From positions 6,941,322-7,005,321 of the forward strand of contig NC_058055.1 of the NCBI RefSeq assembly GCF_020085105.1: DNA of 64,000 bases. The letters are read 5' to 3'. The notes under the pieces are model-generated. The model did not search any database. It had not been told where the DNA came from and saw only the letters and a program-made list of their open reading frames with translations. The translations under genes were made by a program, and so were the position numbers. Numbering within the stretch: the stretch's first letter is position 1; every line of letters starts with the position of its first letter. The DNA comes from Siniperca chuatsi (Eukaryota > Chordata > Actinopteri > Centrarchiformes > Sinipercidae). Positions 48,501 through 58,939 of the stretch are shown here, piece by piece.

Positions 48501-51500
48501 GGGTCACCTGCGTGCCATCCTTGGTGGGTAGTCCCTCAAAACTGCATTGTCACTGCTTGAGTTTTTGTTTTATTTAGTTTTTTTCCAAAAAATGTGGACA
48601 GTCCAAGTAGTTTTTAAATCTTTGCTTATATTCTAGGAAAGTAGAGAAGAAGAGGGATTAAGGGGGACACAGACAAGATAGCTTTTAATTTTTATTTTGG
48701 CAACATCTTTGAGTCAAAACATGTAGCAAGATAAGCCACCGGTGAATGACTGATTGCAGCATGAACATTTGTTGCTACCAGAAGATTGTAAATGGCTGTA
48801 ATTATCATGATTCTGGATCCTAAATGTAGATAGTTTTTGTGGCCGTGTTGTTATTTTTGAATTAGTTTAAGCCTGTTTTGTTTAGTATGAAGTAAGAACC
48901 TCACCATGATTGGGGCTGTGTGAAGCAGTTTTAACAGAAAGGTGGTTGTGGAGTAAAATGGCCAAGAGGCAGGTTTAGTCACTGACTCAGCTTGCCCCAG
49001 TTTCATTTCCATTCTGGTAAAATATTGTTGACTTGAATACATAGTGTGCTCAACAGGTGTGTAATATTATAAAGCACATCAGCATGCACAACAACAAAAT
49101 AATCTAGTTCACTCATATGGCAAACAAGGAAAGGGCAATTTGAGCACAAGGGAGACAGAATGACACAGACGATATAAATTATATTGAACAAAATTGCAGG
49201 TGCTGCTTCTGTTTATTCAAATAAATTGCAGTCGCAAACAGATAATGTATAACTTCCTCTGCATCAGAGGAGGAGGTGTTTAAAACATCAAGGGTAAAAG
49301 CTGTCATGAATTGTAGCACATTACTGTCGACGGCTGAGGGTAACAGTGAGGATGTATATATCTGACAATGTTACAGATGAGTTGGCCATTGTGCTCTCTT
49401 GACATGTTGCCCATTTTTGTCAGTGTACTCAATTTTAGTTCAATAATGACTGTAGAAGTAACTATTTGAATGGGAAGTCACTAACCACTGATTCCACCCT
49501 TTTAGGCACCCTAACTGTTGAGCAGATTTACCAAGACAGAGACAAATTTGCCACTCTGGTGCGAGAGGTGGCAGCACCTGATGTCGGCCGCATGGGCATC
49601 GAGATCCTCAGCTTCACCATCAAGGTGTGAGACATCGAGACATCATGTTCACTTGATTCTGTATTTATCTGTTGAACATCTATTTCCTGTTTCTGATTTG
49701 AAATAGAATAATTTAATTGTACCTGCATATTTATTTTTCCTCCTGACAGGATGTATATGATAAAGTGGAGTACCTGAGCTCACTGGGCAAAACTCAGACA
49801 GCTGCGGTACAGAGGGATGCAGACATCGGAGTGGCAGAGGCAGAGAGAGATGCTGGCATCAGGGTAAGAAGAGCTTTAAGAGGAAATTAAAACTACAAAC
49901 AAGAGCAATTAAAAAAACATCTGTTCTCTGATTGCTTATAGCTTTTAACTAAGAGCTGCTCCTAATCCATCTTTCTGTCATTATCTTTTGCACACTTTAC
50001 AGGAAGCTGAGTGTAAGAAAGAAATGATGGATGTTAAGTTCCTAGCTGACACAAAAATGGCCGACTCCAAACGAGAGCTGGAAATGCAGAAAGCTTCCTT
50101 TAATCAGGAAGTGAACACAAAGGTATCACGTTATATAGCTTACATTTAACATAGGGTCAACAATCAAACATAATAGTAAAGTATTAATAAAACCTCCTGC
50201 CTCTCTAGAAAGCAGAGGCTCAGCTGGCGTATGAGCTGCAGGCGGCCAAAGAGCAGCAGAAGATCCGTCTGGAGGAGATCGAAATCGAGGTGGTGCAGAG
50301 GAAGAAGCTGATCACTATTGAGGAGAAGGAGATCGTCCGCACTGACAAGGAGCTCATCGCCACTGTGAAGAGACCTGCCGAGGCTGAAGCCTACAAGATG
50401 CAGCAGCTGGCTGAGGGACAGAAGTGAGTGGGTCCCACACAGATCGCCCCTCAGTGCACAGTGCATCACCATTTAAGTCTTGAGGGGGGATAATTTCACT
50501 TGTTTCCATTGCAAATGTTTTAACAATTTTCATGATTCAAGTGTTATTATCTTATTTTAAATTGCTGACATTTATTTCACCACAATTCCTGAAACAGGAG
50601 AAACTACGCAGCAACAACCAATGCTGGATATAATGTTACATCTTGTGCCATTATTCAAGGTGTTTACTCATCTGCAGAGCCTGTTTGGATTGAATGACAC
50701 ACCATCATGCAAATGAGTCCCATAAAACTACAGCATCATCAAAGTGGCTGCCAGTTTATCACTTACTTACCCTCACTCACCCAAGGTAAAGCGGTGAAAA
50801 TATTCTAAATATAGCGTACACTTAAACTGGCCCTTTTTCAGGTGACTAAAATACGTTTTGCTGCTGACCCCGTCCACAGCAGTAGGTTGCTTTGCTTCCG
50901 TGCCGGTACTCCTGTCTGCTTATCCTATCTACTGTAGGCAACAGACTGATGGATAAGTACCTCATACAACCCCACTTCAAAAAATCCGAACTATCCCTTT
51001 AAAGTTGGTTTGCATCAGCACAATAAACACAGCAGTAAAACTGGGCTAAACAGTGTTTTCAAGTTACAATCGGTTGGAAAAATGCTTATTTCTTACCTCT
51101 CAAGTCAAACTTATATATTCATAAATTACATATATGAACTTACCTGTGATTTTTATACTAGATTAATGACTAAAGTTGCACATTTCACACATTGCAAAAC
51201 AGTACATGACTGATTGCTAATGAAAGTAAACACTAAACCGTTCTTTTGATGCTTCTCTAACCCTACCCCAGGACAAAGAAGGTGCTGACGGCGCAGGCAG
51301 AGGCAGAGAAGATCCGCTTTATCGGTGAGGCAGAGGCTGCCTCCATTGAAGCGGTGGGGAAGGCAGAGGCTGAGAAGATGAGGCTGAAAGCTGAAGCCTA
51401 CCAGCAGTACGGCGAGGCTGCCAAGACAGCTTTGGTCCTAGAGGCTCTACCAAAGGTCTGTGGTACACATTTATACACCCGTGGTTCAAAGAAAATCACC

Positions 51501-52786
51501 AACATTTCAGGAGTTTAGTTTATTGGTCTGATTACCCAGTGTCTTCACCACTAGAGGGTTGGCACCAAAGTCATCTCTATGTCTTCTTTAAACAAATACT
51601 GTAAAAAAAATAATAATAATCATAGGCAGTTGGCATTATGAAAATATGACACATTATAAGTCCATTATAAATCAGCTGCATTAAAACATACTGCAGGTTT
51701 CATGTCCTTGGTAAGCAAGAAACCCCACGGGAAGAGAAACAATCTGCCATTGTCAGTACTTCCAAAGAGTCCCTTTGTTTCCTTAAAACACATGGCAGAT
51801 GTTTCACATTTAGGGTAATGCTGTCCCCCTACTCTTAACATGGTGTTTAAGCTATCTGTTAGAGACAGAAGACTTTGGTACCAATAGTTAAGTCACATAT
51901 TGGTAAGAAGAACAAAGGGACAAAACAGAGGAAATAGAATGAATATAACAAACAGATGCTCACTGTGTTTTATCAGATTGCCAGTAAGGTGGCTGCACCC
52001 CTGTCCAAGACCAATGAGATTGTGATCCTGAGTGGAGACGGCAGCCGCGTGACTGGAGAGGTGAACCGTCTATTAGCTGAACTCCCTGTTTCCGTCAACG
52101 CCCTCACTGGGGTGGATGTGACTAAGGTAAGAGTGGCACTGTTCTCCGCAAGAGTTCCTATATTTCATCAGACCCATCTTGTGAATCTTACATCCTTATT
52201 CCTACTCTGTTAACTTCAGGGTCAGCTGTATGCTTGGCCTCCATGCTGTTGGTTTATCATTCATGTCTTCAGGGACTTTCCATCAAAAGTTGCAATTGCA
52301 ACCTAATTTAGTCAACGCACGCACATACTGAGTAATTCTGCAGAATTTGAGCGCATTCTGTCTATAGTTGACATTACAGAAACATGATACTTCTAAATTG
52401 TCATAACTCAAAATAACTGGCCATAATTGGATTTAGATATTCTCCCAAAATGCCATCAGCCTGTTGTTAGCCATGATTGGCCACAAGGGGGTGCTGAAGT
52501 TTTAATGTGTCCTTAAGAAGACCAAAAAATGTACATGTCTTTATATCAGCATCCATGCTCAGCTGCAGTCACCTGTGTTTTCTTCAAAAGATGGCTCTTC
52601 TAGTTTCATTCCAAAGTGGACAATTGCTGTGATAGCGGAATATAATATCTAGCTGTAGTTTCTGAGGGTGTGACAGCACTCGTGTTTATTACTCTCTGTT
52701 TAAACCAGCTAATCCTTCTGTCCTCTGATCCACAGATCCCTCTGCTCCAGAAGATGATCAGCCCACAGTGCCAAACAGCCATGTGA
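36558..52786 (+). CDS. flot2: Flotillin-2 (reggie-1), complete, with two alternative third coding exons
   Basis: Coding exons: 36558-36606, 40185-40266, then either 43290-43380 (3a) or 43897-43987 (3b), then 48400-48523, 49506-49624, 49750-49863, 50003-50122, 50209-50423, 51272-51455, 51977-52126, 52736-52786. With one third exon the total is 1299 nt, 432 residues (human 428). Gly2 (MGNCHTVGP) fits N-myristoylation; Cys4, Cys19 and Cys20 fit S-palmitoylation. The SPFH/PHB domain fills the N-terminal half ([44 protein letters not shown]). The C-terminal half is coiled coil with EA-rich repeats ([20 protein letters not shown]) and ends in a segment resembling the oligomerisation tail. Flotillin-2 pairs with flotillin-1 in membrane microdomains that act in endocytosis, adhesion and axon growth. 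The last 14 residues differ from the mammalian end. Whether it is flot2a or flot2b cannot be settled here. Confidence 0.96.
36607..40184 (+). other. flot2 intron 1
   Basis: The first 250 bp carry several TAACGTTA-type motifs (36607, 36781, 36802), as at the other 5' ends. A hAT-like repeat lies at 38203-38640, and pyrimidine runs lie near 40060-40130. Otherwise nothing recognised; the 139-codon frame starting at 36508 just reads through exon 1 into the intron. Confidence 0.6.
38203..38640. mobile_element. Non-autonomous hAT-like element or fragment (CTAGTGATGGGAAG family)
   Basis: It opens with CTAGTGATGGGAAG and the internally repetitive GGCTCCGTTCC, GAGAGCCGGCACTTTTGGCTCC and CCAAACGGCTCTTC-like sequence typical of a common fish MITE. 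Near the other end, CAGCTCTCAGACGGGAGCC resembles the distal palindrome of the same family. I did not find a clean right terminal repeat, so the right boundary is approximate. Confidence 0.5.
40267..43289 (+). other. flot2 intron 2
   Basis: Contains a diverged copy of the 28.5-kb repeat family at about 40640-40860. A GC-richer patch at about 42600-42840 includes CATTATAAAAACGGGGGC (TATA-like, 42653 on). No coding exon was found. Confidence 0.5.
40640..40860. repeat. Teleost interspersed repeat, relative of the 28.5-kb units
   Basis: Contains GGGGGAGATATCTGTACAACTA, a CCCCAGAAGATG block and AAGGCCATCATTAGG, the same order of motifs as in the units within the SLC6 intron, then AATGTGTGGAACAAGATATT. 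Boundaries are approximate. Confidence 0.45.
43290..43380 (+). CDS. flot2: flot2 alternative exon 3a (upstream copy)
   Basis: A 91-nt exon with acceptor CCTGCGTAG and donor GTAATG. Read in the phase set by the preceding exon (…CAG AG), it encodes the residues after Gln43, opening [20 protein letters not shown] and ending DVTGVAQ. It is 18/31 identical to exon 3b. Compared with 3b it has an additional cysteine (residue 54, in ILCRC) and Asp in place of Thr before VTGVAQ. Because 91 is not a multiple of 3, including both copies would shift the frame, so the two must be alternatives. Confidence 0.85.
43897..43987 (+). CDS. flot2: flot2 alternative exon 3b (downstream copy, mammal-like)
   Basis: A 91-nt exon with acceptor TTCTTCACAG and donor GTAAAT, in the same phases as 3a, 517 bp downstream of it. 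It encodes [20 protein letters not shown] and ends in TVTGVAQ, nearly identical to mammalian FLOT2, so this is the copy that gives the canonical protein. Confidence 0.92.
44544..45490. mobile_element. Putative ~950-bp DNA-transposon remnant with inverted ends
   Basis: The left end (44544-44582) and right end (45442-45490) are imperfect inverted repeats. The left reads CTTTAAG, an A-rich run, ATCCACCTT, then AGAATTCA. The right reads TGAATTCT, then AAGGTGGAT, then CTCTTTAAG. Internally, 44860-44900 (CTTTAAAAACCAGCAGCCAAACC) resembles a LINE 3' end, and 44960-45060 resembles another known fish repeat. It may therefore be composite or nested. No target duplication was identified. Confidence 0.5.
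45918..46599. mobile_element. MITE, 682 bp, with terminal inverted repeats and 6-bp target duplication
   Basis: The left end TATGGAGGACCGGA pairs with the right end TCCAGTCCTCCATA (one mismatch in the 14-bp repeat). The direct repeat AATCTA flanks both sides (45912-45917 and 46600-46605). The interior is A/T-rich with AAATAAAT-type sequence and no transposase. The superfamily is not evident from the 6-bp duplication. Confidence 0.8.
46758..46779. repeat. Poly(A) run of 22
   Basis: Uninterrupted A run in flot2 intron 3. It may be a retroposon tail, but no retroposon body was recognised next to it. Confidence 0.8.
50600..51003. mobile_element. Teleost interspersed repeat, probable MITE
   Basis: The right end (about 50880-51003) reads CCTATCTACTGTAGGCAACAG, then GATGGATAAGTACCTCATAC, and finishes CCGAACTATCCCTTTAAA. 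This is a terminal segment that recurs widely in percomorph genomes. The left boundary was not found. It lies in the flot2 intron between exons 50209-50423 and 51272-51455. Confidence 0.55.
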
Positions 52787-54850
52787 TCAATCAGGCCACA
52801 GACTTGTTACTCTGAATCCTTTAACATATATCTGCCTCAAGCATGAAAATAGTTTTTTCAACCTCTGACCCCTTATGCAACTGCCTTTGACCAGAATCAC
52901 TCGACACCAACCAAGAGGTTTTTTTTATATTTTTAAGAGGTTTTTAATTTTCTAAAGGAAAAGAAGCTGGAGCCTTACTTGTAAAGGAGCAGACTATATG
53001 TATCTTCTATTGTTTTTAGTTTTTGTTTTAGACACATTGATACTTATCATAGTCCACTAGTTAGCCAGGATTATATGCTGCAATCCTGTTCAGTCCTACA
53101 AGTCATCCAAAGCAGAGTTGGGTATTTTTGAGAGACAAAAGTCAGAGTTGGACCACTTTAAATGTGGTAGTGTTAAACATTATTTATAGATAGAAAAACG
53201 CCACTGTCTTCAGTAGTAGATGCTGAAAAGAGTCTAAAACATAAAGGTCAAATCTGAATATTGTTCTCTTCTCTAGAGCTGTTTAAGAGCTACCTGAAGT
53301 TTGGAGGGCACCACTTCCCTGTCAGGTGTTATGACATTTATTCACCTCGGGAGCAGAGCAAAGTGTCCCAGCTCCTGCCTCTTCATTAAACAGTCATTCG
53401 TCTGATGCTCAGATAGTGAGGAAGCGTGCAGTAGACTGAGCACAGTGTGAAATAGGCAGCTTTTATTTCCTGTTTGCTTTTAAAACTCTATTTCTTATAG
53501 ATTAATTAGACTTATCTCTAACTCAGAGAGAACTTGATGGATCCTCACCCACTGTGATTGTAAAATTTACAGTATATTACAATATCAGTGATATTTGAAT
53601 CACTTGTACAATAATTCTTACCTCCCGGTATATTGTCATGCCTGTCTTCTTGTTCTGATGTGCAGTGCCTGTTCACCACACAAACCTTAGGACAGTGGTT
53701 TGGCTTTAGTTGGATTTATGTCAGAGTATATCACTGTGTTATAGATGGATGATGTTTAGATATTGTTCCCTGTTCTCATAACATCCGCTTATACTAACAA
53801 TAGTGTTTACTCTTTACTTTTGTCGCATGTTTGTACACATAGGCAGATTATAACGCTAAGCAAACACATAATACAAAGCCATACTTAGAAAAGATTAGCC
53901 TTAAAAGACAGCCTGGACGCCTGCCAGGCTTACTGAACATTTCTTTATTACTCATGTAGCACATGGATACACGTTCAGGGTCTGAGCTTTAGTTTATTTT
54001 GTTACTTCTCTCCCTCTTTCCTCCTCCTGAGACGAACTGTTAGTCCTCCTTCTACTCAGACGTGGTAACGTGTTTCTCAGATGTTGTTTCGCACGTTGAC
54101 TTTTGCAGACTGTGTACATATTTTATATCTTTAAAGAGTACACCTCTGTGGCTTGAAAGTTGCCACTGTGTTGCATATCTGTGATGACAAAGCAGGAATT
54201 TAATGTCTCGTTCAGTCGGTCTGTAACTCATTAAGTTGGAAAATAAGCATGTAAACAGGTCATAAAAACTGTACATGGTGTTTGTGCTTGGGTGGTCTTC
54301 AGTTTGGTAAATGTAATGTCAAGCAGTTGGATCACTGACTTTTCCTGCTGCAACATGTACATTTTCTTGTTGCTCGCTGATCAGGTCAATCTACTTACTA
54401 CATGTAGTCTGTCACAGTCGTTTTAACCATTGAAAGCGAGATGACAGCCGATGTCCAAAATGATGGTTCAGTGTTACATCATCACTTGTGGCGTGAGGAC
54501 ACAGTGTGCAACAAGTTGTAAGTTTCAACCTCTAGATGGCAGGATCTTAACCTATATTGAGTTACTCTTCAAACTAAATGAGCCTTTTGTTGCTGCCTCT
54601 TAGAAATTTGAACTGTTGTTTTGCCACATAATCCGACCTGCTTACTGTGCACACAGTTAGGTTGGGCTTCCCTTTTATAATGATGTATTTTGCTTCTGGT
54701 AAATCATATCGTGAATGATCATTAACCACTTTTCAGAATCTGTGACCTTAAATGTTTTAGTTTTTTATTTTGCAACTGACTGTTATGAAGTTATAATAGT
54801 CGCACCATTTTCTTTATTTTCTGTGAATAAACATGAGACTTGTGGCTTGT
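52787..54850 (+). other. flot2: flot2 3' UTR
   Basis: About 2.05 kb of non-coding sequence between the TGA at 52784-52786 and the AATAAA at 54826. The length is like the mammalian FLOT2 3' UTR. It holds no open frame of note. Confidence 0.6.
54826..54831 (+). terminator. flot2 polyadenylation signal
   Basis: AATAAA followed within about 40 nt by TTGTGGCTTGTTTGTTCCGTG, a GT-rich downstream element. This is the best placed signal after the flot2 stop. Confidence 0.65.
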
Positions 54851-56639
54851 TTGTTCCGTGCAAATTTCATCTTGTTTCTGTTTTTGATATGACTGTTACA
54901 TTTCCCTCCAAGTTCTAATGTTTTTCTGCAACTATTTTACCTGCTGTAAATGATGGTGAAAACACTGCCTGGCTGTGTATCAAGTGATTAACAGCATCTA
55001 ATATCATTCATCTGATCGTGCATACACTGTCCCATTTTCAAACTGTGATTCACTGCAGCCTGGCAGAGCCCGCCAACAGTTTACTCTTCACTGTGGTCTG
55101 GCGATTCAGACAAATGGCATTTTTAAGTCGGCTGCACAATAGATGATTGACAGTTTTCGTCTTCATTCAGACATCAACATGGAACTTTTTCTACACCTGA
55201 CTGAAAGGCTGCACCAGCCCCTGGCAGTCAGTAGGACTGATCTGGAAACACAAAACTAACCCACCCGATTCAGCTTCTGAATACATTTAAGGTGAGAAAT
55301 GGAACAGTTGCAGAATGATTTGACAGTTTGAAAGGTGGCGTGTCACATTATGTTTACATATCGGACCCAGATTAATCCACATCAGTCAATCATTGTGAGT
55401 GGTTGTTTCCAGACTGTGCAAAGGTATCTTGATAAAATGGGTAATAACTTGCAGTAGAATGAGCCTGTTATTTAGAAAAGTAGATTTTGTTTGTGTACAC
55501 AGTGCCTTTGTTAAATAATCATTCATACTTAAATGTGCAGTTTGTTGACTGTATTGATCATACACTTGGAAGTAGTGAGGGATATTCTATCATGAATTTA
55601 CTGTCAAAGACTAACTTGTAGAATATATTTCTTTCCACTTATTCTGTTCGATGTACTTCATGACATTCTGTACTGCAAATGTACAAGGGAACACAGATAT
55701 ATATCTAGTTAGATGATAAATATAAAGTGTTTTACAGCTTTTCCTTTGGAATCTGGACCTCATTAATTATTTTGGCCATTATTATTGTGTGTCAAACAAT
55801 ACAATTTCTTGATTTGTATTATCTAATAGGAAGAGTGGCAACTTCCTACTACAAGTGGCATTTTAGAGGAGAATGTGTTTAAATACCAAATACAATGACC
55901 TATGCCTTAACTCTCTCATGGACACATCTATAATCTCTCTTAAAATTATATTGTAGCTTTATCTTCTCATGTTACACTGGCCTTTGGAAAACTGATCCAG
56001 CATGGCATTTTAAGCATGTGTTCATGTTATTCTGTGTTGTGTGCCACCCTATAATAAATGTTATATCACTTCCTGTTGGCCTTGCTGTCTGTCTGTTACA
56101 GAATCTTATATTAGGAAGGCTTGACTTGGCTTCTCACACACATAGCTTGAAAAGATTTCATTGCCTGCACATGAGTATACAATATACTTTATACTGTTCA
56201 TGCAAAATGAACATGAAGGCAGAGATAAAAAGCTTTGGGTCAGCAGGAGCAGATGTGTCATCTGGCCTGAGGTCTGGATGCTGGTGAGATGACCGTGACA
56301 AAGCAGTAAAAACATGTCCTCTAAATGTTATCCATAATTAATGAGTATGACTAACAGTTATTAAAGGGCTATGTTGATATTTTGGGACTGTCATTGTGTC
56401 ATAAAAGGTATTGTAGGTACTGTATGTAAGAAACTTCCAAACAACTTCAGTAGCAAAAGTATGAATGCAATGATTATTCCACACTTCTCATGCTTTATGA
56501 GAAGCTGGACCCAAGCGGGCTGTACAACCCTTAAGCCCATTTTCTTGGCAAAGATGACATCCTTAATTGGGAAACCTTTTGAAATATTTTCATGCATCCC
56601 TGATGTTTAAGATTCTGAATGGGGAGGTGGATGCTCCCC

Positions 56640-57455
56640 CACCACAACGCTCACAAACAACAGGTCCACGAGGTCTGCTCATAGAAGGGACTGTATGGGC
56701 CCTTACAAGACCAGCTCCCTCAGCCAGTCTTGCTTTTCTGTGAGAGCTTCTCAATTGTGTAGTACCCTACCGACTGAAATAAGGACCTGCACCACATGCG
56801 ACCTGAACACCCTCAATGCAGAAAATGTGTTTTCAGTTATCATTATCATTATTTCGCTAACTTGTCCCATGTCCTATGCCTGTTGCCAGATGGTCTGTTT
56901 TGCATGGCTTGTGTATGTGTGACCTAGCATTTCATTAACAATGTGGTATTCATATTTTTACAGTTGGCTCCCTTACATATTTAGTGTGTTATATAACTAT
57001 TTCACTACTTGTATTAAGATTGCTATTATTGGCTGGTAACATTGTCCTCTATGTCTAATTACTTAATGCTGCTCTGCAAAGGCTAATGTGTTATTCAAAT
57101 GTGGTTATTAATATTATTGCTCATTTGTGCTCTGTTGCCCTCATATTTCTTTGCATGGCTACATTTACTGAACAGTGGCTGTTATTGTATTATTGCAACA
57201 GTGTTTGGCTTCCTCTTCTGCATGATTTATGTACTATCTTGAGAAAGCTGACTTTGTTGCTTTTGTTTCATTTTGTCTTTTTGGCATCTTCCTGTGCTAT
57301 GTTTTTATTTTTTAATCTGTCACTTCATTAGTTGTAGAACATCTTGCCAAAGGACTGCAGTTGAAAATGAGCTGGCTGGCTAACCCTGGCACATTTACGG
57401 GAATGCTGATTAATGTGCGTTGTCCTTATAAATAAAGAAAATGAAGTGAAATGAC
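56640..57455 (+). mobile_element. 3' end of a non-LTR retrotransposon (LINE relic)
   Basis: The frame at 56695 reads CFSVRASQLCSTLPTEIRTC, the C-terminal signature of jockey/L2-type fish LINE polymerases. It is followed by about 550 bp of T-rich 3' UTR and a terminal block with AAAGGACTGCAGTTGAAAAT, CTAACCCTGGCACATTTACG, AATGTGCGTTGTCC and AATAAAGAAAATGAA. It is 5'-truncated and dead. Confidence 0.7.
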
Positions 57456-58567
57456 AGGCTTGTTGTCAGATTTTTGTTATCTGGAGTCAGTGTGTCTCCA
57501 GTTAACTTTCATGTCCCCCCAACAGCTGATCTGGACAGCTGATGGAGGACATGACTGTACAGTCTGGCCCAGAGTCAGTCCATATTCAACCTGAAGAGGG
57601 CAGTCACAGTCCTCTCACCAACATTAACAGACGACACAGATACTGCAGCAACACACTCCAATACTACTGTTAATAAATAATAACCATAAAAAAACTACCA
57701 GTAATACTACCGCTACAATTACCACCACTGCTACTACTACAAATAATAATCCTAATAACACATTTATTCATATAGCTGATTAAAAGCTAATTATGTAGCA
57801 CTGTGGTGTGGAAGCAGTTATTTGGGTGTTTTTTCATGTTTGAGCCAATTAACTTTACAATACTGCTAGCCCTTTTCCAAAATAATGCCATGTGTTTCAG
57901 GCTTTTGTAAGGTAGTTTTCCAGGTAGTTCATTTCAAATATTTTTCTGTACTGTAGGAAAATCAAGTGACTGGAAACCTGGAAACGTACCTGAGTAATGT
58001 GTTAAAGTTACATGTTGTGTTGTATTGCCACATAACGATAATGAAATTGATTACAATAAAAGCAGACGTGATCTTCATTGTGATGGAGTTTCTAGTCTTT
58101 TTTTTCAAGGTGATTTTCACTGGGTTGTAAAAATGAATGGAAACAAATGGATGCCTGAATGGAAAGTAGAGAAACCACTGTTGAATAGAAATGATCTAAA
58201 TGAATAAATAAAGTATGTTTTTTAATCTCTGACTCACTGTATCATTTCAAATTCAGATTTCTTTTAGTAATAAGTGCATGTGGCCCAGACTTTAACATGC
58301 TGCTACCTAGTACACGAACAATGACTTCACTTTGCATTTCCTTGTAGATGACTTTCTTTAGTGTTTCAAAACATCAGCTTTTGCCTGGTAATATTCAATA
58401 ACATATTTGTTTGGTTAATCAAGCTCAAAATGCAGTAATGGATCCAAATGAAGATCCTCCAGTTCATATTTGAAACACTTTGGCCTGTACAGATGTGCTG
58501 CACTTGTGCACATAGCCTACATGTTCCCTCCATCATGCACAGTTCTGTTTGTTTTTGACCTGATCTT

Positions 58568-58939
58568 CATTGGTGGAAGAAGTACTCAGATCCTTTACTG
58601 AAGTCAAAGTACCAATACAATATACATATACAATACTTTGTTAAAAGAAAAAATCCTGCATGCATAATCCTACTTAAGTAAAATACGTAAGTATTATCAC
58701 CAAAATGTACTTAACGTATCAAAAGTAAAAGTACTTATTCAGCAGAAAAATGGCCCCTGTAACTTATATATATATCATATATATTAATATATATGAAATT
58801 ATCAGATGAGTGGTACAATATTTCCCTCTGAAAGTATAAAGTAGCATAAAATGGAAATACTCAAGTAAAGTACAAGTACCTCAAAATTGCACCTAAGCAC
58901 AGAACTTGAGTAAATGTACTTTGCTATATTCCACCACTG
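58568..58939. mobile_element. hAT-type MITE, internally deleted, with 8-bp target duplication
   Basis: The terminal repeats CATTGGTGGAA (left) and TTCCACCACTG (right) differ at one base. The flanks CTGATCTT (58560-58567) and CTCATCTT (58940-58947) match at 7 of 8 bases, the hAT duplication length. The interior is rich in AAGTAAAAGTAC-like words typical of a very common percomorph MITE. At 372 bp it is a short, internally deleted version with a TA-rich middle. Confidence 0.85.
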